A stretch of 64,000 nt of DNA from the NCBI RefSeq assembly GCF_000317305.3, contig NC_023036.2, positions 3,472,001-3,536,000 on the forward strand, in the 5' to 3' direction. This DNA is from Mycolicibacterium neoaurum VKM Ac-1815D. Its GTDB lineage: Bacteria > Actinomycetota > Actinomycetes > Mycobacteriales > Mycobacteriaceae. Both the position numbers and the translations under genes were made by a program. Below the pieces are notes generated by a model. It was given only the letters and a program-made list of their open reading frames with translations. It was not told the origin of the DNA and searched no databases. This document shows, piece after piece, positions 53,539-62,551 of this stretch; position 1 is the stretch's first letter, and every line of letters begins with the position of its first letter.

Positions 53539-53976
53539 ATGGGTATCGCCAATGACGCCGTTGAGATCCGGGCTCGGGGTTGGCGAACTCTCGCGGCCCT
53601 GCACGGCCGTCTGGAAGCTGCGTTGGAAAAGGTATTGCAGGCCGAACACGAGCTGTCCGTCGTCGAGTACACGGTGCTCGATGCACTGAGTCGCCAGGAC
53701 GGCTGGCACATGAGAATGCAGCAGCTCGCGCGCGCGACGGCCCTGAGCTCGAGCGCCACGACTCGACTGGTCAACCGCCTCGAAGAGCGCGGGCTTCTGG
53801 GGCGCTTTCTATGCCAGGACGACCGCCGGGGGATCTACACCGAGCTGACGCCCGAGGGACAACAGCTGCTCGAACTTGCCCGCCCCCATCACGATCGCAT
53901 GCTGAAGGAGGCACTCGGCGTAGCGGCCGACCACCCGGAACTCGCACCCCTGGTCCAGGCCTTGAACAGCCTCTAG
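53539..53976 (+). CDS. MarR-family transcriptional regulator
   Basis: A 145-residue regulator. The helix-turn-helix and wing are clear: L-S-S-S-A-T-T-R-L-V-N-R-L-E-E-R-G-L, then D-D-R-R-G-I-Y-T-E-L-T-P-E-G, flanked by dimerisation helices. It is divergent from the MFS gene and probably represses it, releasing the operator on binding a phenolic or drug ligand. Confidence 0.9.
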   Translation: MGIANDAVEIRARGWRTLAALHGRLEAALEKVLQAEHELSVVEYTVLDALSRQDGWHMRMQQLARATALSSSATTRLVNRLEERGLLGRFLCQDDRRGIYTELTPEGQQLLELARPHHDRMLKEALGVAADHPELAPLVQALNSL

Positions 53977-54241
53977 CCGCTTCAACGCCGTTCGACGACG
54001 TTCCAAGCGGGCATTAGATTCCGACTGATCCCGTTGATCGTGCGTGCAAGTGACCCCGGCGACAAGCTGCTGTTCCATTCGTTGGAAGCAGACTCGTCAA
54101 TGAACTCGACGCGGCGGCAAATGCGCCGCAGCGTTCCAGCCATCGGAACCGTCGGCCGACGATCCCCTGTGCTCATGTCTAGGCTGGCATCGGCCACCCT
54201 GCTTCACCACTGAACAGAGCTGTCACCTCGGGCAGGAGTTC

Positions 54242-54382
54242 ATGGAGGTCGAGACCACCGGCGAGTTCGCGGCCGACGTGGAGATGTCCGGGCAAATGAC
54301 GATTGACCCGAAACTGATGGCCCACTTCGCCAGCTTCATGGTTGAAGTCAGCCGCGACTATTACTACCAATTGGAGGCCTGA
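54242..54382 (+). CDS. Small open frame before alpha/beta hydrolase, possible remnant
   Basis: A 46-residue frame, M-E-V-E-T-T-G-E-F-A-A-D...M-V-E-V-S-R-D-Y-Y-Y-Q-L-E-A, whose stop shares a base with the hydrolase ATG (TGATG). The frame stays open upstream in the same sense (L-G-Q-E-F before the Met), so it may be the tail of a longer, otherwise decayed gene. It keeps a protein-like composition. No family is recognised. It may simply supply translational coupling. Confidence 0.35.
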   Translation: MEVETTGEFAADVEMSGQMTIDPKLMAHFASFMVEVSRDYYYQLEA

Positions 54383-55284
54383 TGGACATCCGCACCGGCA
54401 CCGCCAAGTCCGGCGATCTCGACATCTTCTACGAGGACATGGGCGACGTGAACGACCCCGCTGTTCTGTTGATCATGGGGCTCGGCGGGCAGCTGTTGTT
54501 CTGGCGCGACGGCTTCTGCGAGCGTCTGGTTAATCAGGGGTTCCGCGTCATACGCTACGACAACCGCGACATCGGGCTCTCCAGCAAGCTCGAGGGCCAT
54601 GACACCGACGCAAAACTATTGCCGCGACTGCTGCGTTTCCAGTTCGGGCTGCGAAACGAAGCCGCCTACACGCTGGAGGACATGGCCGACGACGCTGCGG
54701 CGCTGCTCGACCACCTGCAGATTGAAAAGGCGCACGTCTTCGGCGGATCGATGGGCGGGATGATCGCGCAGATCTTCGCCGCCAGGTACCACCACCGCAC
54801 CAAGACGCTGGGCGTCATCTTCACGAGCAACAACCAGGCGCTGCTGCCCCTGCCAGCCCTCAAGCAGATGCAGGCGGCGACGACGCGTTCCAAGGACCCC
54901 TCGCGCGACGGCGTCATCGCCAACTCCGTCCGCACCGCCAGAATCCTCGGCAGCCCGGGCTACCCAGCCTCCGAGGACCAGATGCTGGCCGATGCCACGG
55001 AGTCTTACGAGCGTTCGTACAACCCCGACGGGGTGACTCGCCAGTACAACGCCATGCTCGGCAGCGGCAGCCTGCTTCGCTACGACAAGCAGATCACCGC
55101 GCCGACGGTGGTGATGCACGGTCGCGCGGACAAGATGATGCGCCCCACTTGTGGCCATGCGGTAGCCAAGGCCATCCGCGGGTCCCGCTGGGTGACATTC
55201 GACGGAATGGCCCACGACCTGCCCGAGCCGCTGTGGGATGACATCATCGGTGAACTGAAGATCAACTTCTCCAAGGTGCCGTAA
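54382..55284 (+). CDS. Alpha/beta hydrolase
   Basis: A 300-residue hydrolase. The nucleophile elbow is F-G-G-S-M-G-G (about residues 119-125). The catalytic acid is in H-G-R-A-D-K and the histidine in M-A-H-D-L-P near residue 281. The oxyanion region is I-M-G-L-G-G. This fits the mycobacterial lipase/esterase-like group (for example Rv0646c/LipG-like), acting on esters or lipids. It is coupled to a short frame upstream. It is not obviously part of the amine island. Confidence 0.85.
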   Translation: MDIRTGTAKSGDLDIFYEDMGDVNDPAVLLIMGLGGQLLFWRDGFCERLVNQGFRVIRYDNRDIGLSSKLEGHDTDAKLLPRLLRFQFGLRNEAAYTLEDMADDAAALLDHLQIEKAHVFGGSMGGMIAQIFAARYHHRTKTLGVIFTSNNQALLPLPALKQMQAATTRSKDPSRDGVIANSVRTARILGSPGYPASEDQMLADATESYERSYNPDGVTRQYNAMLGSGSLLRYDKQITAPTVVMHGRADKMMRPTCGHAVAKAIRGSRWVTFDGMAHDLPEPLWDDIIGELKINFSKVP

Positions 55285-55938
55285 ACCTCGGAGCCAACTC
55301 GAATTTGGTCCGACCTGGCACTTGGCAAGATCGGCCTTACGCTCGGACAGCGCTGAGCGGGGGCGGATTACCGATTCGTCGAAGTCCGTCGAAACACGCT
55401 GTCGGACAACATCGATGCCTCGGCGATCACGTCAACACGGCTCACGCGATGGGTAGACACGGCAATCGGGGTCAGCTACGGACCCCGCACGGTCTTCATT
55501 CCGTCCAGGTATCCACTTCGCCGCCGTTCTCACCTTCATGGCGAGACAACGGCGCGACGGTCGAATTCACCGACTACACAGTGCGAGCCACGACCGCATC
55601 GAGTTGCCGCACATCTCTTCCCGGCTCAGCAGACGCAACATCGTCGCAATGAACACCGCGCTCGCGCCAATCTGCGCCCGGCGCCGGGCGTGCACGTCGC
55701 GGTCGAGCTTCCCGTGCGCGAGCCACCAATCGACGTGGCGCCGGTGAGCAGTCGATCGTCAATCCTCAAGCAGCCCACGCACGGTCGTCACTCGAAGCGA
55801 CGACCGACTCTTGCCATCCGTGTTCCGACCGCCGGCCCGGCGTGGTGGCGTTCCGATCACCGGAAATGCGTATTCACCGACATCAGTCGCCCGCGCAGCA
55901 TCGAGATGCGAATCAGACCGCATCGAGGGAGTGAACAC
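55285..55938. other. Intergenic stretch before CoA transferase gene
   Basis: 654 bases with no recognised gene. Several plus-strand frames of 70-115 codons overlap each other and lack motifs. The end has GAGGGA before the GTG at 55939, so the last part is the CoA transferase leader. Confidence 0.45.
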
Positions 55939-58227
55939 GTGTCGAACACCAACACAATTGGTCGCGGAACCGGACAAGATGACGTGCGGTTGCTCGACGA
56001 CGTCGTCGTCGCCGAAGCCGGCGCCACCGAGGCGGTGGCGTGGTGCGGCCGGTTACTGCGCGACCTCGGGGCCGATGTGGTGAGAATCGACCTCAATGAC
56101 GATGCGCTTTCCGTGCCGCACGACGCATTGCACCGCGGCAAACGGCGCATCACGGACGTAGCGCGGGTCGACGTCCTCGTCGTGGATGGACCAGCGGGAC
56201 ATCTGCAGGTCGACCCCTTCAGGGCACGGAATCCCAAGCTGGTCGTTGTGTCGGTCAGCGACTACGGCATGACCGGGCCGGCGGCTGAGACGCCAGCTAG
56301 CGAGCTCACTCTGCAGGCCGAGGCCGGACTCATCGCACTCCATCCGACCTACGGCCGCCCTCCCGTCGGCATCGGCGTCAATCTCGCCGAACAAATGGCG
56401 GGCCGGTGGGCGGCCGTCGGCGCGATGGCTGGTCTTCTCGCGGTGACAGGCGGCGCACCTGGCACCGAGGTCGACGTCTCGCGGTTCGAGTCGCTGGCAT
56501 CGGTGCTGCAATACCCATGGCTGATGGCTCAGCTGCCGGACAGCTTTCCGTACCCGGTACCTCAGATGGCCGTACCAGGGATCGAACCGGCCAAGGATGG
56601 CTGGGTTTGTCTGGTGGCCGTGAGCCCCCAGCAGTGGAGTGGCGTCAAGCAACTCGTCGGCGACCCGCGCCTGGACGACCCGCGCTATGACCAGCTGGTG
56701 GAACGCATCCGTCTGGCTGCGGAGGTGAGGCCACTTCTTCACGACTTCACCAAGCGGTATACCGTTGCCGAACTCGTCGAGATGGGCATCGCGAGTCGGG
56801 TCGCGATCGCCCCGGTCACCGATCTCACGACGGTCGCCGAGTTCGCCCCGTTCGCTGCTCGCGACTGCATCCTTCGCACCGAGGACGGAGTGACATTCCC
56901 CCGTAACCCCATTCGCGTGCACGCCGCACCCGACACGACGGCGCTCGGCACGGTTGGTGACCCATCACGCCTACCCCGACGTCCTCTGCACGGAGTACGA
57001 GTCACCGAAATCGCCAGCTTCCAAGCCGGACCCCTGGTGGGTTCCTATCTTGCGTCGCTCGGCGCCGACGTAATTCGGGTCGAATCGGCCACCAGGCCCG
57101 ACGCGATGCGCTTCACGGGAACGCCCTCGACGGTCGATCGATGCTGGGAGCGAGCGGCCTCCTTCGCCGGAGCCAACGTCGACAAGAGATCTGTTGCCGC
57201 CGAGCTCAACGACCCTCGGGGGCGCGAGATCGTCGACCGCCTCATCGCATCCAGTCACGTCCTGGTGGAGAACTACGTTCCACGGGTCCTCGATGATCGC
57301 GGTTTGGACTACGCGGGAGTTACGGCGTTGCAGCCGAACATCGTCATGACTCGAATGCCTGCCTGGGGTTCCACTGGACCCTGGCGTGGTCAACCTGGGC
57401 TCACGTTCACCGTCAATGCGGCATCAAGCGTCAGTTGGATGTCCGGGTACGAAGACGGCGAACCACTCTTGACCGGAACGGTTTTCGATCCAATCGCGGC
57501 TGTCACCGCGACGGTTGGTACCCTGGCGGCGCTATGGCGCCGTTTTCGCACCGGACGTGGCGCGCACCTTGAGGTCGCGTTGTGCGATGTGGCCCTCCAG
57601 GTCTCCGCGCTGCAGATCGCAGCCGGCTCCACGGGCCGGAAGCCCATCCGATCCGGAAACAGACGCAACGGGATCGCTCCGCAGGGCGTGTACCAATCCG
57701 CAGACAACCGGTGGGTGGCGATCAGCGCGATCTCGGATAGGCAGTGGGACGCCCTCGCAGGAGCACCAGGAATGCCGGAGCGGGCGCTCGACGCGGATCT
57801 GCGCACTCTCGACGAAAGAGTCAGCCGCCACGACGAACTCGACGAGATGCTCACCGTGATGTGCTCGGGGCAGGAAGCAGCGACATTGGTCGACGTATTG
57901 CGGGGCCGCGGCGTTCCCGCCGCCACGGTAGAGATCGGCACCGGTCTGATCGACCATCCGCAATTGCTCGCGCGGCAACGCGTCTTCGCGGCCGATCACC
58001 CCGTGGCGGGACGTGCCCGCTACATCGGCCTGCCCGCCCGGTTCGGACATGCTCCCGCCGCATCCGCCGATAGACCAGCACCCCTCTTCGGCGAACATTC
58101 CCGAGAGATGCTCGCCGAACTCGGGTTCAGCATCGATGAGATCGACGCGTGGGACGCCGATGGAGCCCTTGCCCGCTCCCCCTTCGGACTTCCGTTCGCA
58201 CAGCCTTCGCACCAGCCGCAGCAATGA
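55939..58227 (+). CDS. Two-domain class III CoA transferase (CaiB/BaiF type)
   Basis: A 762-residue protein with two CaiB-type repeats. The first (about 1-360) is diverged but keeps V-S-D-Y-G-M-T-G-P and L-A-E-Q-M-A-G-R-W-A. The second (about 350-740) is canonical: V-T-E-I-A-S-F-Q-A-G-P, L-G-A-D-V-I-R-V-E, L-V-E-N-Y-V-P-R-V-L-D-D-R-G-L-D-Y and the H-P-Q-L-L-A-R-Q-R-V-F tail. Single-domain family members move CoA between carboxylates as dimers; fusing two halves makes an internal pseudo-dimer. GTG at 55939 follows GAGGGA. It probably activates an acid from the dioxygenase pathway or a carboxylic substrate entering it. Confidence 0.85.
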   Translation: MSNTNTIGRGTGQDDVRLLDDVVVAEAGATEAVAWCGRLLRDLGADVVRIDLNDDALSVPHDALHRGKRRITDVARVDVLVVDGPAGHLQVDPFRARNPKLVVVSVSDYGMTGPAAETPASELTLQAEAGLIALHPTYGRPPVGIGVNLAEQMAGRWAAVGAMAGLLAVTGGAPGTEVDVSRFESLASVLQYPWLMAQLPDSFPYPVPQMAVPGIEPAKDGWVCLVAVSPQQWSGVKQLVGDPRLDDPRYDQLVERIRLAAEVRPLLHDFTKRYTVAELVEMGIASRVAIAPVTDLTTVAEFAPFAARDCILRTEDGVTFPRNPIRVHAAPDTTALGTVGDPSRLPRRPLHGVRVTEIASFQAGPLVGSYLASLGADVIRVESATRPDAMRFTGTPSTVDRCWERAASFAGANVDKRSVAAELNDPRGREIVDRLIASSHVLVENYVPRVLDDRGLDYAGVTALQPNIVMTRMPAWGSTGPWRGQPGLTFTVNAASSVSWMSGYEDGEPLLTGTVFDPIAAVTATVGTLAALWRRFRTGRGAHLEVALCDVALQVSALQIAAGSTGRKPIRSGNRRNGIAPQGVYQSADNRWVAISAISDRQWDALAGAPGMPERALDADLRTLDERVSRHDELDEMLTVMCSGQEAATLVDVLRGRGVPAATVEIGTGLIDHPQLLARQRVFAADHPVAGRARYIGLPARFGHAPAASADRPAPLFGEHSREMLAELGFSIDEIDAWDADGALARSPFGLPFAQPSHQPQQ

Positions 58228-58508
58228 CATCCGAGCCGAGCGGAACATGTCCTCCCCCTGGCGCCTCCAGTCAAGTTGGCGGCGCGACGACGACACTGGG
58301 TTGAGCTCAATTACTCTGCTCGTCAACACGTTTGGGAGACCACCTGCGGACGGCCATGATGCAAACGGTTGAGTCGCCCAAGGACATCTTCAACGGATCT
58401 GAGCAGGCCCAACGCATCACGATTGGGCACACGACGGGACGAACCGTCGGTTAAGGCAGTTGCTCGGTCTGGCGACGCCCGCGACGGCGCCCACGAGCAT
58501 GGGCGTGT

Positions 58509-59327
58509 TTACTCCTCCGGACTGACTGGCAGCCAACGTTCCCGGGACACGATGTTGGTCGCCGCATCGGCAGACAGGCGGCCGGCGCTGTGCCGCACGG
58601 CTCCCTCGATTTTGGCGAAGTCCGCCGTGCCCGAGGGGAAACTGACCGACAGCGCTGCCACGACCCGGGGCGAACCAGGGTGGACCAGGATGGGTGCCGC
58701 GATGCACGCCACCCCGAGTCGAGCCTCGCCGTCGGCGTAGGCAAGACCGTTGGCGCGGGTGCGGCGGAGCTGAACCAGCAGATCGTCGACGTCGCTCACA
58801 GAGCGCGGTGTCATTCGAGGGAGTCCGAGCGATAGCCGTGCCCGCAGCTGCTCCGGGTCGTCATGGGCCAGTAACGCTTTGCCCAAAGCCGTACAGGTGG
58901 CCGGCCAACGGCTGCCGATTTCCGACGGCTCGGCGGCAGGACCGCGCGGCGAGAGCTTCTCCACGCATACGACGTCGAGACCGCGAAGGATACCGAGGCG
59001 GACAGGGTGCCGCGTGTAGTTCAACAGGGCACTGAGATGGGGTGCGGCGAGCTCCCGCAGACCCGCAACGGGTGTCGTTGCACTCAGCTTGAGTAGCGAG
59101 ACACCGAGCCGGTATCCGTGGCCGGATTGCTCGACGACATCCAGCTCGATGAGTCTGGCCAGTAACCGATGGACGGTCGACTTCGGGAGGTCCGACGCGC
59201 GAGCCAACTCGCTGAGAGTCATGACCCTCGCGGTTTGGTTGAAAGCGCGCAGCAGTTCGAAGGCCTTCGACAAGATCGACGGTGAATCGTGCACCGACGG
59301 ATGCATCGTCGTCGTCGAATAATCCAT
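58509..59327 (-). CDS. IclR-family transcriptional regulator
   Basis: A 272-residue regulator. The amino-terminal winged helix reads L-S-E-L-A-R-A-S-D-L-P-K-S-T-V-H-R-L-L-A-R-L, and the effector domain has the usual E-I-G-S-R-W-P-A-T-C-T-A-L-G-K-A-L-L-A. AAAGGAG precedes the ATG. It lies between the CoA transferase and ferredoxin reductase genes, divergent from the latter, and IclR proteins commonly control aromatic catabolic genes, so it probably regulates this cluster. Confidence 0.9.
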   Translation of the reverse strand: MDYSTTTMHPSVHDSPSILSKAFELLRAFNQTARVMTLSELARASDLPKSTVHRLLARLIELDVVEQSGHGYRLGVSLLKLSATTPVAGLRELAAPHLSALLNYTRHPVRLGILRGLDVVCVEKLSPRGPAAEPSEIGSRWPATCTALGKALLAHDDPEQLRARLSLGLPRMTPRSVSDVDDLLVQLRRTRANGLAYADGEARLGVACIAAPILVHPGSPRVVAALSVSFPSGTADFAKIEGAVRHSAGRLSADAATNIVSRERWLPVSPEE

Positions 59328-59443
59328 GTTGGTTGCTCCTTTCGGGTGCGATCCGCTGTGATCGTCACCACTTGAATGCGAGCGTACGTCGTGGAGCTGT
59401 CAACCAACAGGCTCGACGTAATTGCCACGAAATCGGTGTGTCG

Positions 59444-60736
59444 ATGATCGAGATTCGCACGACGTCCTCAACGCGGTGCCCGGCCAGTTCCGATGCAACG
59501 GGTTCCAGCCAACGGCAAACCCCCTTGTCCAGGGCACCAACGGATGACGACACTTTCGAGGTGTCGCTAATGATCGTTGGAAGCTCGGTAGCCGGGGTGA
59601 GCACGGCCCGACATCTCCGCGCAGCAGGCTTTGACGAACCCATCACGATGATCGGCGAAGAGCGCCACAAGCCATACGACAAACCACCGCTGACCAAGGC
59701 CATGCTCGCCGCCGACGGTGACGGGGCACCAACGTCTCTGGTGTCAGACGAGGACCTGGCCCGGTTCGCCATCGACTTGCGGCTAGGCACGCGCGCCACG
59801 GCGCTGGACCCCGTCCGGCGCCTCGTCACGTTCAACGCTGGACCCGAGATCGGGTACGAACACCTCGTGATCGCAACCGGCGTCACCCCGAGGAGGCTGC
59901 CGGGCATGGACGGGTTGGCTGGTGTCCACACGATTCGCACCGCCGACGATGCGTTCGACTTGCGCTCGGAGTTGGTCCGTGAGCCAAGCGTCGTCGTCAT
60001 CGGTGCCGGGTTCATCGGTGCGGAGTTCGCGGCCGCAGCACACCTCCATGGGTGCCAGGTCTCGGTGGTCGAAGCGCAGAACACGCCGATGGCGAACATC
60101 GTCGGGGACGAGGTGGGGTCGCTTCTCTCCAATCTTCATGCAGTGCACGGTGTACACCTGATCACCGGCGCCACCGTGTCTCGCTTCGAGGGTCAAGACC
60201 GGGTGACCGCCGTGGTGCTCGAAGACGGCCGCACCATTCCCGCGGACCTGGTCGTCGTTGGCATCGGTGCGGCCCCTGCAACGGATTGGCTCGCGACGTC
60301 GGGCCTGCCCATCGCGAACGGCGTCGAATGTGACGATCAGCTGCGCGTCGTCGGATTCCCTGGGATCTACGCCGCGGGCGACGTCGCGTGTAGACCGCAT
60401 CCGCATTACGACGGCAGCGTTCGCATCGAACACTGGACGAGTGCGACAGAGCACGGTGAGGTGGTGGCTGCAAGCATCATGCAGCAGCCCATCCGGCCGC
60501 CGGCGATACCGTACGTGTGGTCTGACCAGTACGGTCACCGAATCCAGATCATCGGTCGTCCGAGCGCGGGCACGCTCGCCACGCTTTCGGGCGACGCCTG
60601 CAACCGTCTGGCAGCGTTCTACGGTGATGCCTCCGGAGTGCTCGTAGGCGCCGTCGTCGTCGACGATCCTCGTCTGATGCTGCGCAGCCGGAAGGCGATC
60701 GCCTCGCGGGCGCCGGTGAACGACCTGACTGCGTGA
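59444..60736 (+). CDS. FAD-dependent ferredoxin reductase
   Basis: A 430-residue pyridine-nucleotide-dependent oxidoreductase of the dioxygenase ferredoxin reductase type. FAD binds at I-V-G-S-S-V-A-G-V-S-T-A-R-H-L-R; Y-D-K-P-P-L-T-K is the family marker; NAD binds at V-I-G-A-G-F-I-G-A-E-F-A; and G-I-Y-A-A-G-D-V-A is the second FAD motif. It should pass electrons from NADH to a ferredoxin and on to the Rieske oxygenase encoded nearby. The start is uncertain: ATG 59444 or 59570 and GTG 59561 are in frame, none with a strong ribosome binding site. No ferredoxin gene is seen. Confidence 0.87.
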   Translation: MIEIRTTSSTRCPASSDATGSSQRQTPLSRAPTDDDTFEVSLMIVGSSVAGVSTARHLRAAGFDEPITMIGEERHKPYDKPPLTKAMLAADGDGAPTSLVSDEDLARFAIDLRLGTRATALDPVRRLVTFNAGPEIGYEHLVIATGVTPRRLPGMDGLAGVHTIRTADDAFDLRSELVREPSVVVIGAGFIGAEFAAAAHLHGCQVSVVEAQNTPMANIVGDEVGSLLSNLHAVHGVHLITGATVSRFEGQDRVTAVVLEDGRTIPADLVVVGIGAAPATDWLATSGLPIANGVECDDQLRVVGFPGIYAAGDVACRPHPHYDGSVRIEHWTSATEHGEVVAASIMQQPIRPPAIPYVWSDQYGHRIQIIGRPSAGTLATLSGDACNRLAAFYGDASGVLVGAVVVDDPRLMLRSRKAIASRAPVNDLTA

Positions 60737-61009
60737 GCCCACACAACCTCACGCAGTCAACTGAAAGGACCATGTACTGCAAGGGATTCGGTCCGTCCCC
60801 CAGTCCCTGGGTCTGCACAATGTCGTGCAGGCCCAGCCCTCTCCCGGCACGCACATCGACCGCGGTGGCTACATGCGTTCGACAGGTCGACCCTGGTACT
60901 CGCGCTGGCGCCGAACCTCGAGGTCCGAGCACTGCCACGGCTACGCGTGGCCAGGTGCGTGATGGGACATCCGAAACGGTGCGCCCAGGGCGTCAGGCAG
61001 GCTACGACG
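60737..61009. other. Gap between ferredoxin reductase and convergent SDR
   Basis: 273 bases. GAAAGGA precedes an ATG at 60773 that opens a cysteine-containing frame, but no family match is seen and the frame resembles noise. It is the position where a ferredoxin gene might be expected, yet no iron-sulfur motif is present in any frame. Confidence 0.4.
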
Positions 61010-61810
61010 TCACCGATGTGGCATCAGCGGCCAGTACTTGGCGGTGGCACCGCCGTCCACGGTGATGTTGCTGCCGGTGATCATCGCCGAGTCGTCGGAG
61101 GCCAGGAACACCACCGACGGCACGTAATCAGCTGGGCCGGGCAACCGGTTCATGGGCATGAGACCGAAGAAATCGTTCCGAAAGGGTAGGTCCGGTGCAG
61201 CCGCGCCGCGCAAGACGGCCTCACCATCGGAATCCTTGGGTTGCGTGGCGCTGGGGGTGAAGCCGTTGACCCGAATGTCGTGGGGTGCCAGCTCCATTGC
61301 CGCTGACCGCGTGAAGTTGATCAAACCGCTCTTGGCTGTTGAGTAGCCGATGTTTCCTGGTTGGCCTTGCCAGGCGGCGGTCGACAGGATGTTGACGATG
61401 CTGCCACCGTGGCCCGCGGCGATCATCGCCTCGGCCGCTGCCCTGGTGAACACCAGCGCACCGGTGAGGCAGATGTCGACCTGTTGCCGAAATTCCTCAA
61501 CGGGCATGGTCATCAACCCTTTGTGATTGAAGATCATGGCGTTGTTGACCAGGACGTCGAGGCGGCCCCACCGGTCCAGTGCGGCCGCTACCGCGTCAGC
61601 CGCATGCGCGGCATCGGTGACGTCACCGGCGACGGCGAGCGCATCACCGCCAGCCCCGCGGATCGTCTGAGCGGTTGTTTCGGCCGCGGTCTCGACGAGA
61701 TCGGTGCACACGACGTTTGCGCCCTCGGCTGCCAACCCAGCTGCGAACGCGCTACCGATGTATCCCCCGGCTCCGGTAACGATGGCCGTCCTGCCCTCCA
61801 GGCGGTTCAT
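61010..61810 (-). CDS. Short-chain dehydrogenase, possible cis-dihydrodiol dehydrogenase
   Basis: A 266-residue SDR. T-G-A-G-G-Y-I-G near residue 12 binds NAD, N-N-A-M replaces N-N-A-G at about 90, and Y-S-T-A-K carries the catalytic Tyr and Lys. The ATG at 61810 overlaps the stop of the dioxygenase beta subunit (ATGA). Coupling to a ring-hydroxylating dioxygenase subunit suggests that it oxidises the cis-dihydrodiol product to the catechol, as BphB-type enzymes do. A different alcohol is possible. Confidence 0.85.
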   Translation of the reverse strand: MNRLEGRTAIVTGAGGYIGSAFAAGLAAEGANVVCTDLVETAAETTAQTIRGAGGDALAVAGDVTDAAHAADAVAAALDRWGRLDVLVNNAMIFNHKGLMTMPVEEFRQQVDICLTGALVFTRAAAEAMIAAGHGGSIVNILSTAAWQGQPGNIGYSTAKSGLINFTRSAAMELAPHDIRVNGFTPSATQPKDSDGEAVLRGAAAPDLPFRNDFFGLMPMNRLPGPADYVPSVVFLASDDSAMITGSNITVDGGATAKYWPLMPHR

Positions 61811-62325
61811 AGGATGATGCTGACCTTGCCATGGGGGCGCAGCGCGTCGAGAACCATTACCGACTTCCGTTGAAGGAACTTGTAACCCGTGATCTCGTCG
61901 GGCTCGACGACGTGTCGGTACTGACCCACGTAGGTGTCCATGACCCCTGCCCGCACGCGGTAGACCGCGAAGTTCGCCGTGACGTGAAGAGGTCCGCCTA
62001 CCGCTCCTCGGGCTCGAACATTGCCTACGATTCGCCGGGTCGCGGAGTGTGGATACTCCGCATGGGCCGAGCGGGTGAGCAACGACTGCACCCGCTGCTC
62101 GAGCAGAAAGCGGTCGTCGTGGACCAGGAACAAGTCCCGCGTCGGATCGCCCTCGGGACGGTCGGTGGCCGGAATCTCGTAAGTTCCTTCGGGCGAGAAC
62201 AGTTCGAGCCACTCGTGAAGGCGCCACTGGTCCAGCAATTCGGCCTCGTCATGCAGGAATGCCTCCACGTCGCCTAGTACCTCTCGCGACACCGTCGAAT
62301 CCACCCCGGACGTCGTCGAAACCAT
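61807..62325 (-). CDS. Ring-hydroxylating dioxygenase beta (small) subunit
   Basis: A 172-residue protein with the cystatin-like fold of dioxygenase beta subunits. V-E-A-F-L-H-D-E-A-E-L-L-D-Q and W-L-E-L-F-S near the start, D-R-F-L-L-E-Q-R-V-Q-S-L-L-T, and R-R-I-V-G-N-V are characteristic. It has no redox centre and stabilises the alpha subunit. It is transcribed away from the alpha gene at 63310, with a dienelactone-hydrolase-like gene and a 226-base divergent region between. GGAG precedes the ATG. Confidence 0.88.
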   Translation of the reverse strand: MVSTTSGVDSTVSREVLGDVEAFLHDEAELLDQWRLHEWLELFSPEGTYEIPATDRPEGDPTRDLFLVHDDRFLLEQRVQSLLTRSAHAEYPHSATRRIVGNVRARGAVGGPLHVTANFAVYRVRAGVMDTYVGQYRHVVEPDEITGYKFLQRKSVMVLDALRPHGKVSIIL

Positions 62326-62551
62326 TGCAACTCCTCTCCTCGTCGGTCGATCGTCGACGATGAGCGCGCCCGGGCCCTAGAGATCGTTTCACCCGCCGGA
62401 ACGAGGCATCAGTGCACGGGCGGACGGCTGTGTTCCGGTGCCCGGGACGGGGAGTTCCCGGAGTCCACCCGCTGCCGGTAACCAAGGGGTACCTCCTTGA
62501 TCCGCGATTTTGCGAAAGCGGGCCAGTCCCCTACCGGAAGATGCCTTGCCC

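Noticed and set aside
60773..61009. Possible small ferredoxin-like gene after the reductase
   Set aside because: Although a ribosome binding site precedes an ATG, no frame shows an iron-sulfur cysteine pattern or Rieske motif.
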